A stretch of DNA of 64,000 nt, from NCBI GenBank assembly GCA_963555775.3, contig CAUVWY020000007.1, positions 166,561-230,560 on the forward strand. Direction: 5' to 3'. The notes under the pieces are model-generated. The model had not been told where the DNA came from and ran no database searches. It saw only the letters and a list, made by a program, of their open reading frames with translations. Shown here one piece after another: positions 54,507 through 62,781 of the stretch (the first letter of the stretch is position 1; every line of letters begins with the position of its first letter). The position numbers and the translations under genes are program-made. Source of the stretch: JAJEDW01 sp963555775. GTDB taxonomy: Bacteria > Acidobacteriota > Terriglobia > 20CM-2-55-15.

Positions 54507-56090
54507 CCCTATCAATCCTCGCCTCCCACCCGCGTGCCTGTTCTTCCAGTTCACGCTTCCGGGGAGGCTATCAGGGGTGGGTCCCTTTTCCTCGATCAGA
54601 GCCCCGTTTGGTGGGTCCCTTTTACGTTATCGAAATCAGTCCTTGTCGATCCGATGTCTCAGCGCTTCGTGGACCCGCTCCTCACTGTCCATGGCCGCCA
54701 TCTCGAGGATCTTCAGATACTGCCGGTCCGCGGTCCCCGGATGGTGTTCCCGCAGCCAGTCGTAGGTCACACGGAACAACAGCCGGGGAAACATGTCCTG
54801 CCGATACCGGTAGCGTGGAAAGGCGCCCGGTTTGCGGACCAGGGAATGAATCACGTGCCGGTAATCGATGGCGTGCTTACCCGATCCCCGCAGTCGCGGC
54901 ATCTGCTCGACGCACTTTCCGCCGTACCAGACTTCCAGCCGTTCCGTATCCAGGCGGACCTCCACGTGTTCGCCGATCAACCGGCTGTCTACCGAATAGA
55001 CGTTCTTGCGCACCCAGATCGTGCTGTCCCGGGATACGCGAGCCCGGATGCGATGCGTATGGTCCAGTCGTCGAAGCGGGAGTTGCCGCAGAGGCCGGAG
55101 TTCCTCACCCAGCCGCTGGCTGCGACCGGCGTTGCGCCGGTCGATCAACCCCACCAGAAACTGTTCGTATGCGTCCCGGCTCTCGAAGTCCCGGCTTCCG
55201 CGCAGCATCAGTTCCTGGTCGACCGCCGTCTTGAATCGATAGTGACTCTGCTCGACGTCGCCGTTCTCATTCGCCTTGCCGGCCTGGGTGTGCGTCGCCC
55301 GTAAACCGTAGTGGTCGAGCAATCCTTGATAGCGGGCCGTAAACTCATCCGGATCCTTCAGGTTGTTGACTGCCGCCGACAGGCTGTCGGTCCGATGTTC
55401 TTCCGGCGCTCCACCCAACTGCCACAACGCGTTCTGCAGTCCGGCCGATAAGCTCTCGAAGGATTCGGAGAAACACAGGGTGACCGTCTCCCAGTTCGAA
55501 TAGGTCAGGACGAAGTGATAGGCCAGGTGCTCGAACTTCTGACCCTCGATGGTCACGTTCAGGCTGCTCATGTGCGTGAAGTCGCTCTGGCATTGCCGCC
55601 CCGGATCATGCACCTGAGGGAACATCACTTCCCGCTCCGGACCCGATCGCGCCCGCCACTGCTTGAACCGCCGCTGCAAACTCCGCAGCTGACCTTCCTG
55701 GAATCGGCCCGGGTACTTCCGGCCCAGATACTCAAACATCGTCTTCGCCTGAACCGTCGGATGCGCCCGAAGGATCTTCTCGATCTCCCCCCATACCTCT
55801 TCGAACGGATTCGGTCGGGTTCGCCATCCATGAGCCTTCCCGATCTGGCTCGGCAGCTGCTTCACCTCCCGGTACTTCCGGGCCGTCTTTGCGTCCATTC
55901 CCGCTTTCGAGGCCGCCTGGGCCAGGGTCTCTTCGCTTTGTGTCAGCTTCATCAGTCGTCTCACCTGCTGATCCGTTACCATCCAAACATCTTGCAAAAT
56001 CAACAACTTGGATCGGTAACATTTCTCTTGAGGCAACGGGAATTCTAATTGTCGTTGGTCGGGAGTTTTAATTGTCGCTGATCAGACTTG

Positions 56091-56200
56091 ATTGGTGCGG
56101 TCATAGCCCGCACCTACAGGGAGAGTTCGGACTTGATTCGTGCTCCCCCTCCCATTCCGACTCCCCCCTGTAGGTGCCGTCTATGACGGCACGATCTCGA
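56091..56200. repeat. Hairpin repeats resumed after IS21 element B
   Basis: The sequence continues the interrupted linker: ATTGGTGCGGTC-ATA-GCCCGCAC, then GTGCCGTC-TAT-GACGGCAC. It matches 50154-50263 and marks the start of the second half of the tandem duplication. Confidence 0.88.
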
Positions 56201-56284
56201 CTGGCCCTACCGCTATTCCGGCCGCTTCTCTGTGGTTTTGTCTTTCGGCCCGTGAGAGAATGGACCGTCCGGTAGTGAGGAAGT

Positions 56285-56647
56285 ATGAGCATCGAGTTGG
56301 CTGGCATCCTGATTGCGATCCTGGCTGTGGGCGCGACGCTTGGCGGGTTGATCCTGGCCACCAGTCGTGGACTGCGACAGGACATTCGGCAAGACATGGC
56401 GCGGCTGGAATCGCGTCTGGATGCCAAGATCAAGGAGTCGGAATCGCGTCTGGATGCGAAGATCGACGGGGTGGATGCGAAGATCGACGGGTTGGATGCG
56501 AAGATCGATCGGTTGGAGGCGCGGATGCGAGAAGACATCAAGCAGCTATCGGATCGCGTGGCCCGGGTGGAGTATAGCCAAGCCAAGCTCGAAGGCTTGC
56601 TGGAAGGATTGCGCGAAGCCATCACCGGCCGGGCCGCCGCCAGCTAA
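56285..56647 (+). CDS. KID-repeat membrane coiled-coil protein, copy 5
   Basis: The 120-residue copy equals copy 4 less one 33-bp LESRLDAKIKE-type unit. It keeps the membrane span, ESRLDAKIDGVDAKIDGLDA and the conserved C-terminus KLEGLLEGLREAITGRAAAS. The ribosome site GAGGAAGT and the downstream CAGTACAGTTTAAC flank are the same. Loss or gain of one unit is the only substantial difference from copy 4. Confidence 0.85.
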   Translation: MSIELAGILIAILAVGATLGGLILATSRGLRQDIRQDMARLESRLDAKIKESESRLDAKIDGVDAKIDGLDAKIDRLEARMREDIKQLSDRVARVEYSQAKLEGLLEGLREAITGRAAAS

Positions 56648-56699
56648 TGCAGCCAATGCAGGGCCCCAGTACAGTTTAACGTCCCACTTCCACTCCTAT

Positions 56700-57052
56700 T
56701 TCCCCTTCCGACTCCCCCCTGTTAGGTGACGTCTACGACGGCACGATCTCGGACTGCTACAGTCGTAGCGCTGTTCTCGTACAGTGTCGGAATGATAAAG
56801 GTGCGGGTTCGGACTTGATTGGTGCGGTCATAGCCCGCACCTACAGGAAGAGTTCGGACTTGATTCGTGCTCCCCCTCCCATTCCGACTCCCCCCTGTAG
56901 GTGACGTCTACGACGGCACGATTCCGGACTTCGGAGTTGGGGACGTGAAGTTCGGGGAGGTGAAGCGGATGTGGTTCCGGACTTGATTCGGGCAGTCATA
57001 GACAGCCCCTACATGCTCAATATTGTAGGTGCAGTCTATAACCGCACGATCT
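56700..57052. repeat. Hairpin repeat cluster
   Basis: Stems GTGACGTC-TAC-GACGGCAC (twice), GTGCGGTC-ATA-GCCCGCAC, GGGCAGTC-ATA-GACAGCCC and GTGCAGTC-TAT-AACCGCAC are joined by GGACTTGATT words and a CTCAATATT box. The last stem has several mispairs. The cluster touches the ankyrin pseudogene. Confidence 0.87.
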
Positions 57053-57640
57053 TTATTGATTCGGATCGAACAGGCCCTGCGCGATCAGCGCTTCGGTGAT
57101 CACTGCTTCAACGGCCGGGTAGACCTTCTCGGCGTTCGCCAGGAAGAAGCCCCGCGACAACATCAGGGACGTCCATCCCGAATCGTTCACCGCGTCGATG
57201 TCGGCGCCCTGCTCGATGAGGTACGCCACAATTGACGGCTGACCTGAAACAACGGCGCCGTGCAATGCGGTACTGCCGTCCCAACGCGGGTCGCCCACGC
57301 CCAGGCCGGCCAGATCGTCAACATTGGTGGGATAGTAGATCAGCGTGTATTCGGGGTCGCCCAGGATCGGGAAGTCGCCGAAATCGGCTCGCGCGTTGAT
57401 CGCATTCCCGGCTTCGATGGCCAGTTTCACGGCTTCGAGCCTCTCGGCTTCAGGCGTCCCCGTATACGGACCCGGTGTCTCTCCCTCGTAGTAGGCGTTC
57501 ACGGCGGCCATGTTGAGGGCGCTTGTGCCGTCGGGGGCGACGGCGTCGAGCAATCGCTCGATCATGGCGGCCCTACCGTTGGTGGCCGCAAGCGAGAGCG
57601 GTGTAATGTTGTAGCGCGTCGCGGCCCCAGGATCGGCGCC
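57053..57640 (-). pseudogene. Internally deleted copy of the ankyrin gene at 58.4 kb
   Basis: Read on the minus strand it starts inside a repeat (TRYNITPLSLAATNGRAAMI) and ends ALIAQGLFDPNQ like the full gene. Two internal stretches are missing: LLDA is joined directly to VAPDGTSAL, and NAYY is joined to EGETPGPYTG. No start codon or signal peptide is left. Its 5' border abuts the upstream flank of coiled-coil copy 6. Remaining sequence is nearly identical to the intact gene, so the duplication is young. Confidence 0.85.
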
Positions 57641-57701
57641 TATTCCCTGTAGTTCCGGTGCTGGGATCGTGAGAGAATGAACTGGCCGATTGGAGAATGA
57701 A

Positions 57702-58163
57702 ATGAGTGTTGAACTCATCGGGGTATTGATTGCGGTGCTGGCGGTGGGAGGTACCCTGGCAGGGATGATCCTGACCGGCAATCGGGGACTGCGGCAGGAC
57801 ATGGCGCGGTTGGAATCCCGGCTGGATGGGAAGATCGGCGGGCTGGAATCGCGACAGGATGGGAAGATCGACGGGTTGGAATCCCGGCTGGTTGCGAGGA
57901 TCGACGGGTTGGAATCGCGACAGGATGAGAAGATCGACGGGTTGGAATCCCGGCTGGTTGCGAGGATCGACGGGTTGGAATCGCGACAGGATGAGAAGAT
58001 CGACGGGTTGGAATCCCGGCTGGTTGCGAGGATCGACGGGTTGGAATCGCAGATCAACGCCTTGCGCGGCGAGATCGGCGACCTCCGCGAACGCATGGCG
58101 AAGCTTGAAGGATTGCTGGAAGGATTGCGCGAGGCCATCACCGGACGGGCTGCGGCGGGCTAA
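57702..58163 (+). CDS. KID-repeat membrane coiled-coil protein, copy 6 (longest)
   Basis: The 153-residue copy starts MSVELIGVLIAVLAVGGTLA (membrane span) and has the 22-residue unit LESRQDGKIDGLESRLVARI repeated about three times, followed by the conserved tail DLRERMAKLEGLLEGLREAI and TGRAAAG. It is the most diverged and the only one with the SRQDEKIDG type of unit. GGAGAATGAA precedes ATG 57702. Immediately after its stop codon the inverted-repeat element at 58164 begins, which replaced the usual downstream flank. Confidence 0.85.
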   Translation: MSVELIGVLIAVLAVGGTLAGMILTGNRGLRQDMARLESRLDGKIGGLESRQDGKIDGLESRLVARIDGLESRQDEKIDGLESRLVARIDGLESRQDEKIDGLESRLVARIDGLESQINALRGEIGDLRERMAKLEGLLEGLREAITGRAAAG

Positions 58164-58330
58164 CCCGCCTTTCTCACGAGTTGTCTGCTACAGAGCCAGA
58201 TCCATCCGCCACGCACGCCCCCTGACGCGCTTGATCCGGCGCTCCCGGCGCCAGGAAACCGCCTGAGAACGCGCCGTAGCCCTGACGGCGTCTCCGACTC
58301 TTCGCGACGAAAACCCGTGAGAAAGGCGGG
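58164..58330. repeat. Element with CCCGCCTTTCTCACG terminal inverted repeats, copy 2 (167 bp)
   Basis: The ends CCCGCCTTTCTCACG (58164-58178) and its reverse complement (58316-58330) match copy 1 at 374-613, as do the inner AGTTGTCTGCTACAG and GACGGCGTCTCCGAC. The middle is shorter than in copy 1. It begins immediately after the TAA of coiled-coil copy 6. Confidence 0.75.
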
Positions 58331-58399
58331 CCAAAGGACGAAAGCGAACCATCCAGAACTTCCGGCTGGAATTGCCCGCGGGAATTTGTACTACGTGTA

Positions 58400-60004
58400 C
58401 TATTGATTCGGATCGAACAGACCCTGCGCGATCAGCGCTTCGGTGATCACTGCTTCAACGGCCGGGTAGACCTTCTCGGCGTTTGCCAGGAAGAAGCCGC
58501 GCGACAACATCAGGGGCGTCCATCCCGAATCGTTCACCGCATCGATGTCGGCGCCCTGCTCGATCAGGTACTTCGCCAGCGACGGCTGACCCGAAACGAC
58601 GGCGCCGTGCAACGCGGTACTGCCGTCCCAACGCGGATCGCCCACGCCCAGGCCGGCCAGATCGTCAACATTGGTGGGATAGTAGATCAGCGTGTATTCG
58701 GGGTCGCCCAGGATCGGGAAGTCGCCGAAATCGGCTCGCGCGTTGATCGCATTCCCGGCTTCGAGGGCCAGTTTCACGGCTTCGAGCCTCTCGGCTTCAG
58801 GCGTCCCCGTATACGGACCCGGTGTCTCTCCCTCGTAGTAGTTGAGTCCCGCCGCGGCCATCAGCGGGGTCACTCCGAAGCGGTTGGGTATGGACGGGTC
58901 GGCGTCGTATTCGAGCAGCAACCGCATGAGCGCCACGTCCCCGTGGTTGGCGGCCAGCCAGTACGGAGTGGCGCCGACATAGGTCAGTATGTGCCGGCCA
59001 AGCTGGATGTTGGGCGGATTGGTGACCGCGGCGCCTCCCTTGTCGAACGGGCGCTCTTCCCAGTCGACGCGAAGATCGGGATCGGCGCCATGCTGCAGGA
59101 GCTTCTCGGTCAACTCGAAAGCCGTCATTCTGCCGGTCGGCATTGGAGGGCCGGTCAGATCGCCGCCAACCGCGGCACTACCCGTTGCGCCCGGTTTCTT
59201 CAACCATGCAACCGTGTGCAAGATCGAGCCGCGCGCATCGGGCGCATTCGGGTCGGCGCCGTAATCCAGGAGCACGGAAGCCAGATCGTAGTAGGCGTTC
59301 ACGGCCGCCATGTTGAGGGCACTCGTGCCGTCCGGGGCGACGGCGTTCACGTCGGCGCCATGTTCCAACAAGACCCGAACCGTGTCGATCCGGTTGTTCA
59401 GGATGGCAAACAGAATCGAGTTGAAACCGCTTTCGGATTCCGCATGGATGCCGGCGCCCGAACGGATGAGCAGTTCAACGGCCGATCGGTTACCTTCGCC
59501 GGCCGCCCACATGAGAGCAGTCTGCCCCCTAAACGGTTCCACGGCGTCGATGTCGGCCCCGCGATCCAGCAATACCTGAATCGCGTCCACGCGGCCATTC
59601 AGAGCGGCGGTCATCAACGCGGTCTGGCCTTCGTGGGACGTACCGTTCGCATCGACTCCGGCATCGAGCAATCGCTCGATCATGGCGGCGCTGCCGTTGG
59701 CCGCCGCAAGCGAAAGCGGTGTAATGTTGTAGCGCGTCGTAGCGGCAGGATCGGCGCCGGCGTCGAGCAGCAGAGCAGCCATGTCCACGTCGTCGCGCTG
59801 TACAGCCCAGTGGAGGGCTGTCGAACTGTCCGCGTCCGTCGCATCGATGTCCGCCGCCCGCGCGATCAGAGCGCGCAGCGCATCCGGGTCGTTCCGTTTG
59901 ACGGCGTCGATCGGATCGTCCAGTTGGACCGCACCCGCTTGGGTCCAGGCAATGCTGCCCAGCGACAACGCCACGAGACAAAGAAGCCAGCTTGATTTTT
60001 TCAT
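58400..60004 (-). CDS. Exported ankyrin-repeat protein
   Basis: The 534-residue protein has a signal peptide (KKSSWLLCLVALSLGSIAWT to QAGA) and eight or more ankyrin repeats (for example DSSTALHWAVQRDDVDMAAL, GQTALMTAALNGRVDAIQVL, STALHGAVVSGQPSLAKYLI), with a longer spacer around residues 270-330. Ankyrin repeats bind proteins; no target can be named. It sits divergently beside the DUF1592 gene, a neighbourhood seen in Acidobacteria and related groups. A truncated copy lies at 57053-57640. Because it is exported, it likely acts in the periplasm or outside the cell. Confidence 0.88.
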   Translation of the reverse strand: MKKSSWLLCLVALSLGSIAWTQAGAVQLDDPIDAVKRNDPDALRALIARAADIDATDADSSTALHWAVQRDDVDMAALLLDAGADPAATTRYNITPLSLAAANGSAAMIERLLDAGVDANGTSHEGQTALMTAALNGRVDAIQVLLDRGADIDAVEPFRGQTALMWAAGEGNRSAVELLIRSGAGIHAESESGFNSILFAILNNRIDTVRVLLEHGADVNAVAPDGTSALNMAAVNAYYDLASVLLDYGADPNAPDARGSILHTVAWLKKPGATGSAAVGGDLTGPPMPTGRMTAFELTEKLLQHGADPDLRVDWEERPFDKGGAAVTNPPNIQLGRHILTYVGATPYWLAANHGDVALMRLLLEYDADPSIPNRFGVTPLMAAAGLNYYEGETPGPYTGTPEAERLEAVKLALEAGNAINARADFGDFPILGDPEYTLIYYPTNVDDLAGLGVGDPRWDGSTALHGAVVSGQPSLAKYLIEQGADIDAVNDSGWTPLMLSRGFFLANAEKVYPAVEAVITEALIAQGLFDPNQ

Positions 60005-60080
60005 CGAAGTCTCCGTGTGCCCAACAGTATACCGTTCTTGTACCGGCGGAGTCCCATGAAGGATAATGGGGCGGATTCAT

Positions 60081-62402
60081 ATGAAAACAACCATATTCGC
60101 AAGACTCTGTCTCGTCGCTATCCTGGCCGGCGTTCCGTCGGTTGCAGGCGCCGCGAGCCCGGGAGCGCAGAACACCGCCGCACCGGCAGCCGTGGTCTCC
60201 CAGTACTGCACGGGATGCCACAACGCCCAGGCCCGGACCGCCGGACTCGTTCTCGACCCGGCGGAACTGGTCGATGCCGGTCGGAACGCGGAGACTTGGG
60301 AAAAGGTCATCCGAAAGCTGCGCGCCGGTTCCATGCCGCCGGTCAATGTTCCCCGACCCGAACCGGAGGACTATGAAACGCTGGCGTCGTTTCTGGAAGC
60401 CGAACTCGACAGGGCGTCTACAGCAAACGTCAATCCCGGCCGCCTTCCCCTGCTGCACCGACTGACTCGAACGGAGTATCGGAACGCGATTCGCGACCTG
60501 CTTGCGCTGGACAATCTTCCCAGGGAGATGGATTACGACCTGCTCTTGCCCGCGGATAACGCCAGCAGCGGTTTCGACAACATCGCCGACCTGCTGTTCG
60601 TTTCCCCGACGACAATGGAACGGTACCTGGAGGCGGCACGAAAGATCAGCCGCCTTGCGGTCGGCGATTTGACAGCGCCTGAAATGGTCAACATTCACAG
60701 GATTCATCCCGAATCGGTACAGAACGCACGTGTTGAAGCGTTGCCTTTCGGCACACGCGGCGGATTGGCTGTCGAAATCTACTTCCCGGTCGACGCCGAC
60801 TACGTCATCGACGTCGAACTCGCCGGGAGGGCGCGTGAACCGCATCAGCTTGAAATCACGATCGACGGCGAACGGGTCGAACTGGTCACGATTGGCGGCG
60901 AGGACCCTCCGCCCACCGAATTCCGAATTCCGATCGAAGCCGGGCCGAAGTTGGTGGGCATTACGTTCGTTCAACGGAATGCCGCTCTGGAAGAAGCAAC
61001 ACTCCGGCCGCGAACACGGAGCCGGGGAACGCAACCCGCAATCGCGAGCGCCACGATCCGCGGACCGTATGACGTAATCGGCTCCGGGAACACGCCTTCG
61101 CGCCGGCAAATCTTCTTGTGCCAGCCCGAAAACCCGGCCGAAGAAGCGGATTGCGCCGAACGGATACTTTCGAACCTGGTGCGCCGGGCATACCGTCGTC
61201 CGGCGACGGCCAATGATTTGGAGGATTTGCGGCCCTTCTTTGACACCGGCAGGCAGGAGGCCGACTTCGACCGGGGCATTCAGAGGGCCCTTGAACGACT
61301 TCTGGTCAGTCCGCAGTTTCTGTTCCGCATCGAACGAGAACGCACCGAAATCGAGGCGGATACCGCGTATCGGGTGAGCGACCTGGAATTGGCGTCGCGT
61401 CTGTCGTTCTTTCTGTGGAGCAGCATTCCCGATGACGAGTTGCTGAACGCCGCGCTGGACGGGGGGCTCGCCGATCCCGAAATTCTGGAACAGCAGGTTC
61501 TCCGCATGCTGGCAGATCCCCGATCCGAGTCGATGGTGACCAACTTTGCTTCGCAGTGGTTGTTTTTGGGCGACGTCGAATTGAAAGAACCCGACCCCCT
61601 GGTGTTTCGCCATTTCGACGAAACACTGCGTCAGGCCTTCGAACGCGAGACCGAATTGTTTGTCGACAGTATCCTGCGCGAAAACCGCAGCGTTCTGGAA
61701 CTGATCGACGCCGACTACACGTTTCTGAACGAACGGCTCGCCGATCACTACGGCATTCCCAACGTTTCGGGCAGTGACTTCCGCCGCGTATTGCTTCCCG
61801 GCGAGAGCCACCGGGGGGGACTCCTGGGCCAGGGCAGCATCCTGATGCTGACTTCTTACTCGACGCGGACCTCGCCCGTGCTGCGGGGCAAATTCGTTCT
61901 GGACAACCTGCTCGCCTCCCCGCCGCCTCCTCCGCCCCCGGACGTACCGGCGCTGACCATCAACAGCCGCGAATCCGGCGAGGCGCTGTCGATGAGGGAC
62001 GCCATGATCCAGCACCGGGCCAATCCGGTGTGTGCCAGTTGTCATGCCACGATGGACCCGATCGGATTTGCGCTGGAGAATTTCGACGCGATCGGCCGCT
62101 GGCGCGACACCGACGCGGGCGACGCGATCGACACGGCGGGCGTGTTTCCGGGTGGGGCTTCTTTCGAGGGAATGGACGGTCTGAAGCAGGTCTTGCTGCG
62201 TCAACCAGAACAGTTCGCGAACGCGGTCACCGAGAAGCTGCTGATGTTCGCCGTCGGCCGCAACGTCCAGTACTACGATGCGACCGCTGTGCGGGCTATC
62301 GTTCGCGAGGCCCGGGAAGACAATTACCGGTTCACATCGCTGGTGCTGGGGGTTGTGAAGAGCGCACCGTTTCAGATGAGGATGACGAGCGCGGGGGAAT
62401 GA
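60081..62402 (+). CDS. DUF1592/DUF1588 protein with cytochrome-c-like N-terminus
   Basis: The 773-residue protein has a signal peptide (KTTIFARLCLVAILAGVPSV to AGA), a heme motif CTGCH near residue 40 (planctomycete cytochrome C-type domain), then DUF1587 (LTRTEYRNAIRDLLALD), DUF1595, DUF1592 (FLWSSIPDDELLNAALDGGL), DUF1588 (LLGQGSILMLTSYSTRTSPV, with PVCASCHATMDPIGFALENF) and DUF1585 at the end. The second CxxCH in the DUF1588 region is typical. The biochemical role is not established, though carbohydrate oxidation has been proposed for such proteins. ATG 60081 is chosen because it begins the signal peptide; an in-frame ATG at 60066 adds five residues. It pairs with the DUF1552 gene downstream. 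Confidence 0.92.
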   Translation: MKTTIFARLCLVAILAGVPSVAGAASPGAQNTAAPAAVVSQYCTGCHNAQARTAGLVLDPAELVDAGRNAETWEKVIRKLRAGSMPPVNVPRPEPEDYETLASFLEAELDRASTANVNPGRLPLLHRLTRTEYRNAIRDLLALDNLPREMDYDLLLPADNASSGFDNIADLLFVSPTTMERYLEAARKISRLAVGDLTAPEMVNIHRIHPESVQNARVEALPFGTRGGLAVEIYFPVDADYVIDVELAGRAREPHQLEITIDGERVELVTIGGEDPPPTEFRIPIEAGPKLVGITFVQRNAALEEATLRPRTRSRGTQPAIASATIRGPYDVIGSGNTPSRRQIFLCQPENPAEEADCAERILSNLVRRAYRRPATANDLEDLRPFFDTGRQEADFDRGIQRALERLLVSPQFLFRIERERTEIEADTAYRVSDLELASRLSFFLWSSIPDDELLNAALDGGLADPEILEQQVLRMLADPRSESMVTNFASQWLFLGDVELKEPDPLVFRHFDETLRQAFERETELFVDSILRENRSVLELIDADYTFLNERLADHYGIPNVSGSDFRRVLLPGESHRGGLLGQGSILMLTSYSTRTSPVLRGKFVLDNLLASPPPPPPPDVPALTINSRESGEALSMRDAMIQHRANPVCASCHATMDPIGFALENFDAIGRWRDTDAGDAIDTAGVFPGGASFEGMDGLKQVLLRQPEQFANAVTEKLLMFAVGRNVQYYDATAVRAIVREAREDNYRFTSLVLGVVKSAPFQMRMTSAGE

Positions 62403-62424
62403 ACCGCTTTGCGGCGACGCGCAC

Positions 62425-62705
62425 TGTAGGCGTGATCGATGATCGTAGGGACTTGATACTGTTTCGGACTTGATTTGGGCAGTCTATGACTGCACGATCC
62501 GCACGATTCCCACTGTAGGTGCAGTCTATGACTGCACGATCAACTCGGACTTGATTCGAACTTGACTCTAACTGTTTCGGACTTGATTTGGGCGGTCATA
62601 GACCGCCCCTACATACTCAATATTGAGGGATTTGGCGGACTGCTCGGACTTGATTTGGGCAGTCGTAGACTGCCCGTACATACTCAATATTGAGGGATTT
62701 GGGCG
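62425..62705. repeat. Hairpin repeat cluster between the DUF1592 and DUF1552 genes
   Basis: Stems include an imperfect GGGCAGTC-TAT-GACTGCAC, GTGCAGTC-TAT-GACTGCAC, GGGCGGTC-ATA-GACCGCCC and GGGCAGTC-GTA-GACTGCCC. CTCAATATTGAGGG boxes occur twice. They separate two genes that are normally adjacent. Confidence 0.88.
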
Positions 62706-62781
62706 GAACGGGCTTGATTGTGCATTGTTCATTGGGCATTTCGGCGTTTCTTGATTTAAGATCTGACTGAGGGAGAAATCT

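Larger units (their letters stand above)
51993..54638 (-). mobile_element. IS21-family element A, copy 2 (2646 bp), inside element B
   Basis: Flanked by GTCCTT (51987-51992, 54639-54644). Length and ends equal copy 1. A few substitutions distinguish the copies, including one in istA near the catalytic Glu. Confidence 0.95.
51843..55982 (-). pseudogene. IstA of element B copy 2, split by IS21 element A
   Basis: The 5' part (55982-54639) ends HEALRHRIDKD, where a TGA from the A terminus stops translation. The 3' part (51986-51843) encodes the last ~47 residues. Removing the 2646-bp insert and the GTCCTT duplication restores 1488 bp in frame, exactly the copy 1 length. The 5' half keeps the DDE core but lacks its natural end. 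Confidence 0.93.
50914..56084 (-). mobile_element. IS21-family element B, copy 2, interrupted by element A
   Basis: The flanks are GACTTG (50908-50913, 56085-56090). Without the nested copy of A and its 6-bp duplication the length is 2519 bp, the same as copy 1. The sequence is nearly identical to copy 1. Its istA is broken by the nested insertion, so this copy depends on copy 1 to move. Confidence 0.95.

Noticed and set aside
52779..55304. Long plus-strand frame over the nested IS21 elements (841 codons); also 21379-23424
   Set aside because: Antisense shadow of istA and istB, which have complete motifs.
59529..62204. Very long open frame (891 codons) on the minus strand across the ankyrin and DUF1592 genes
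   Set aside because: It is antisense to a clearly coding DUF1592 gene with signal peptide and heme motifs; its protein is low-complexity Arg/Gln-rich with no recognisable domain.
1940..62705. Hairpins as ordinary rho-independent terminators
   Set aside because: They lack U-runs on either strand and occur in arrays and upstream of genes, so termination is not their common role.
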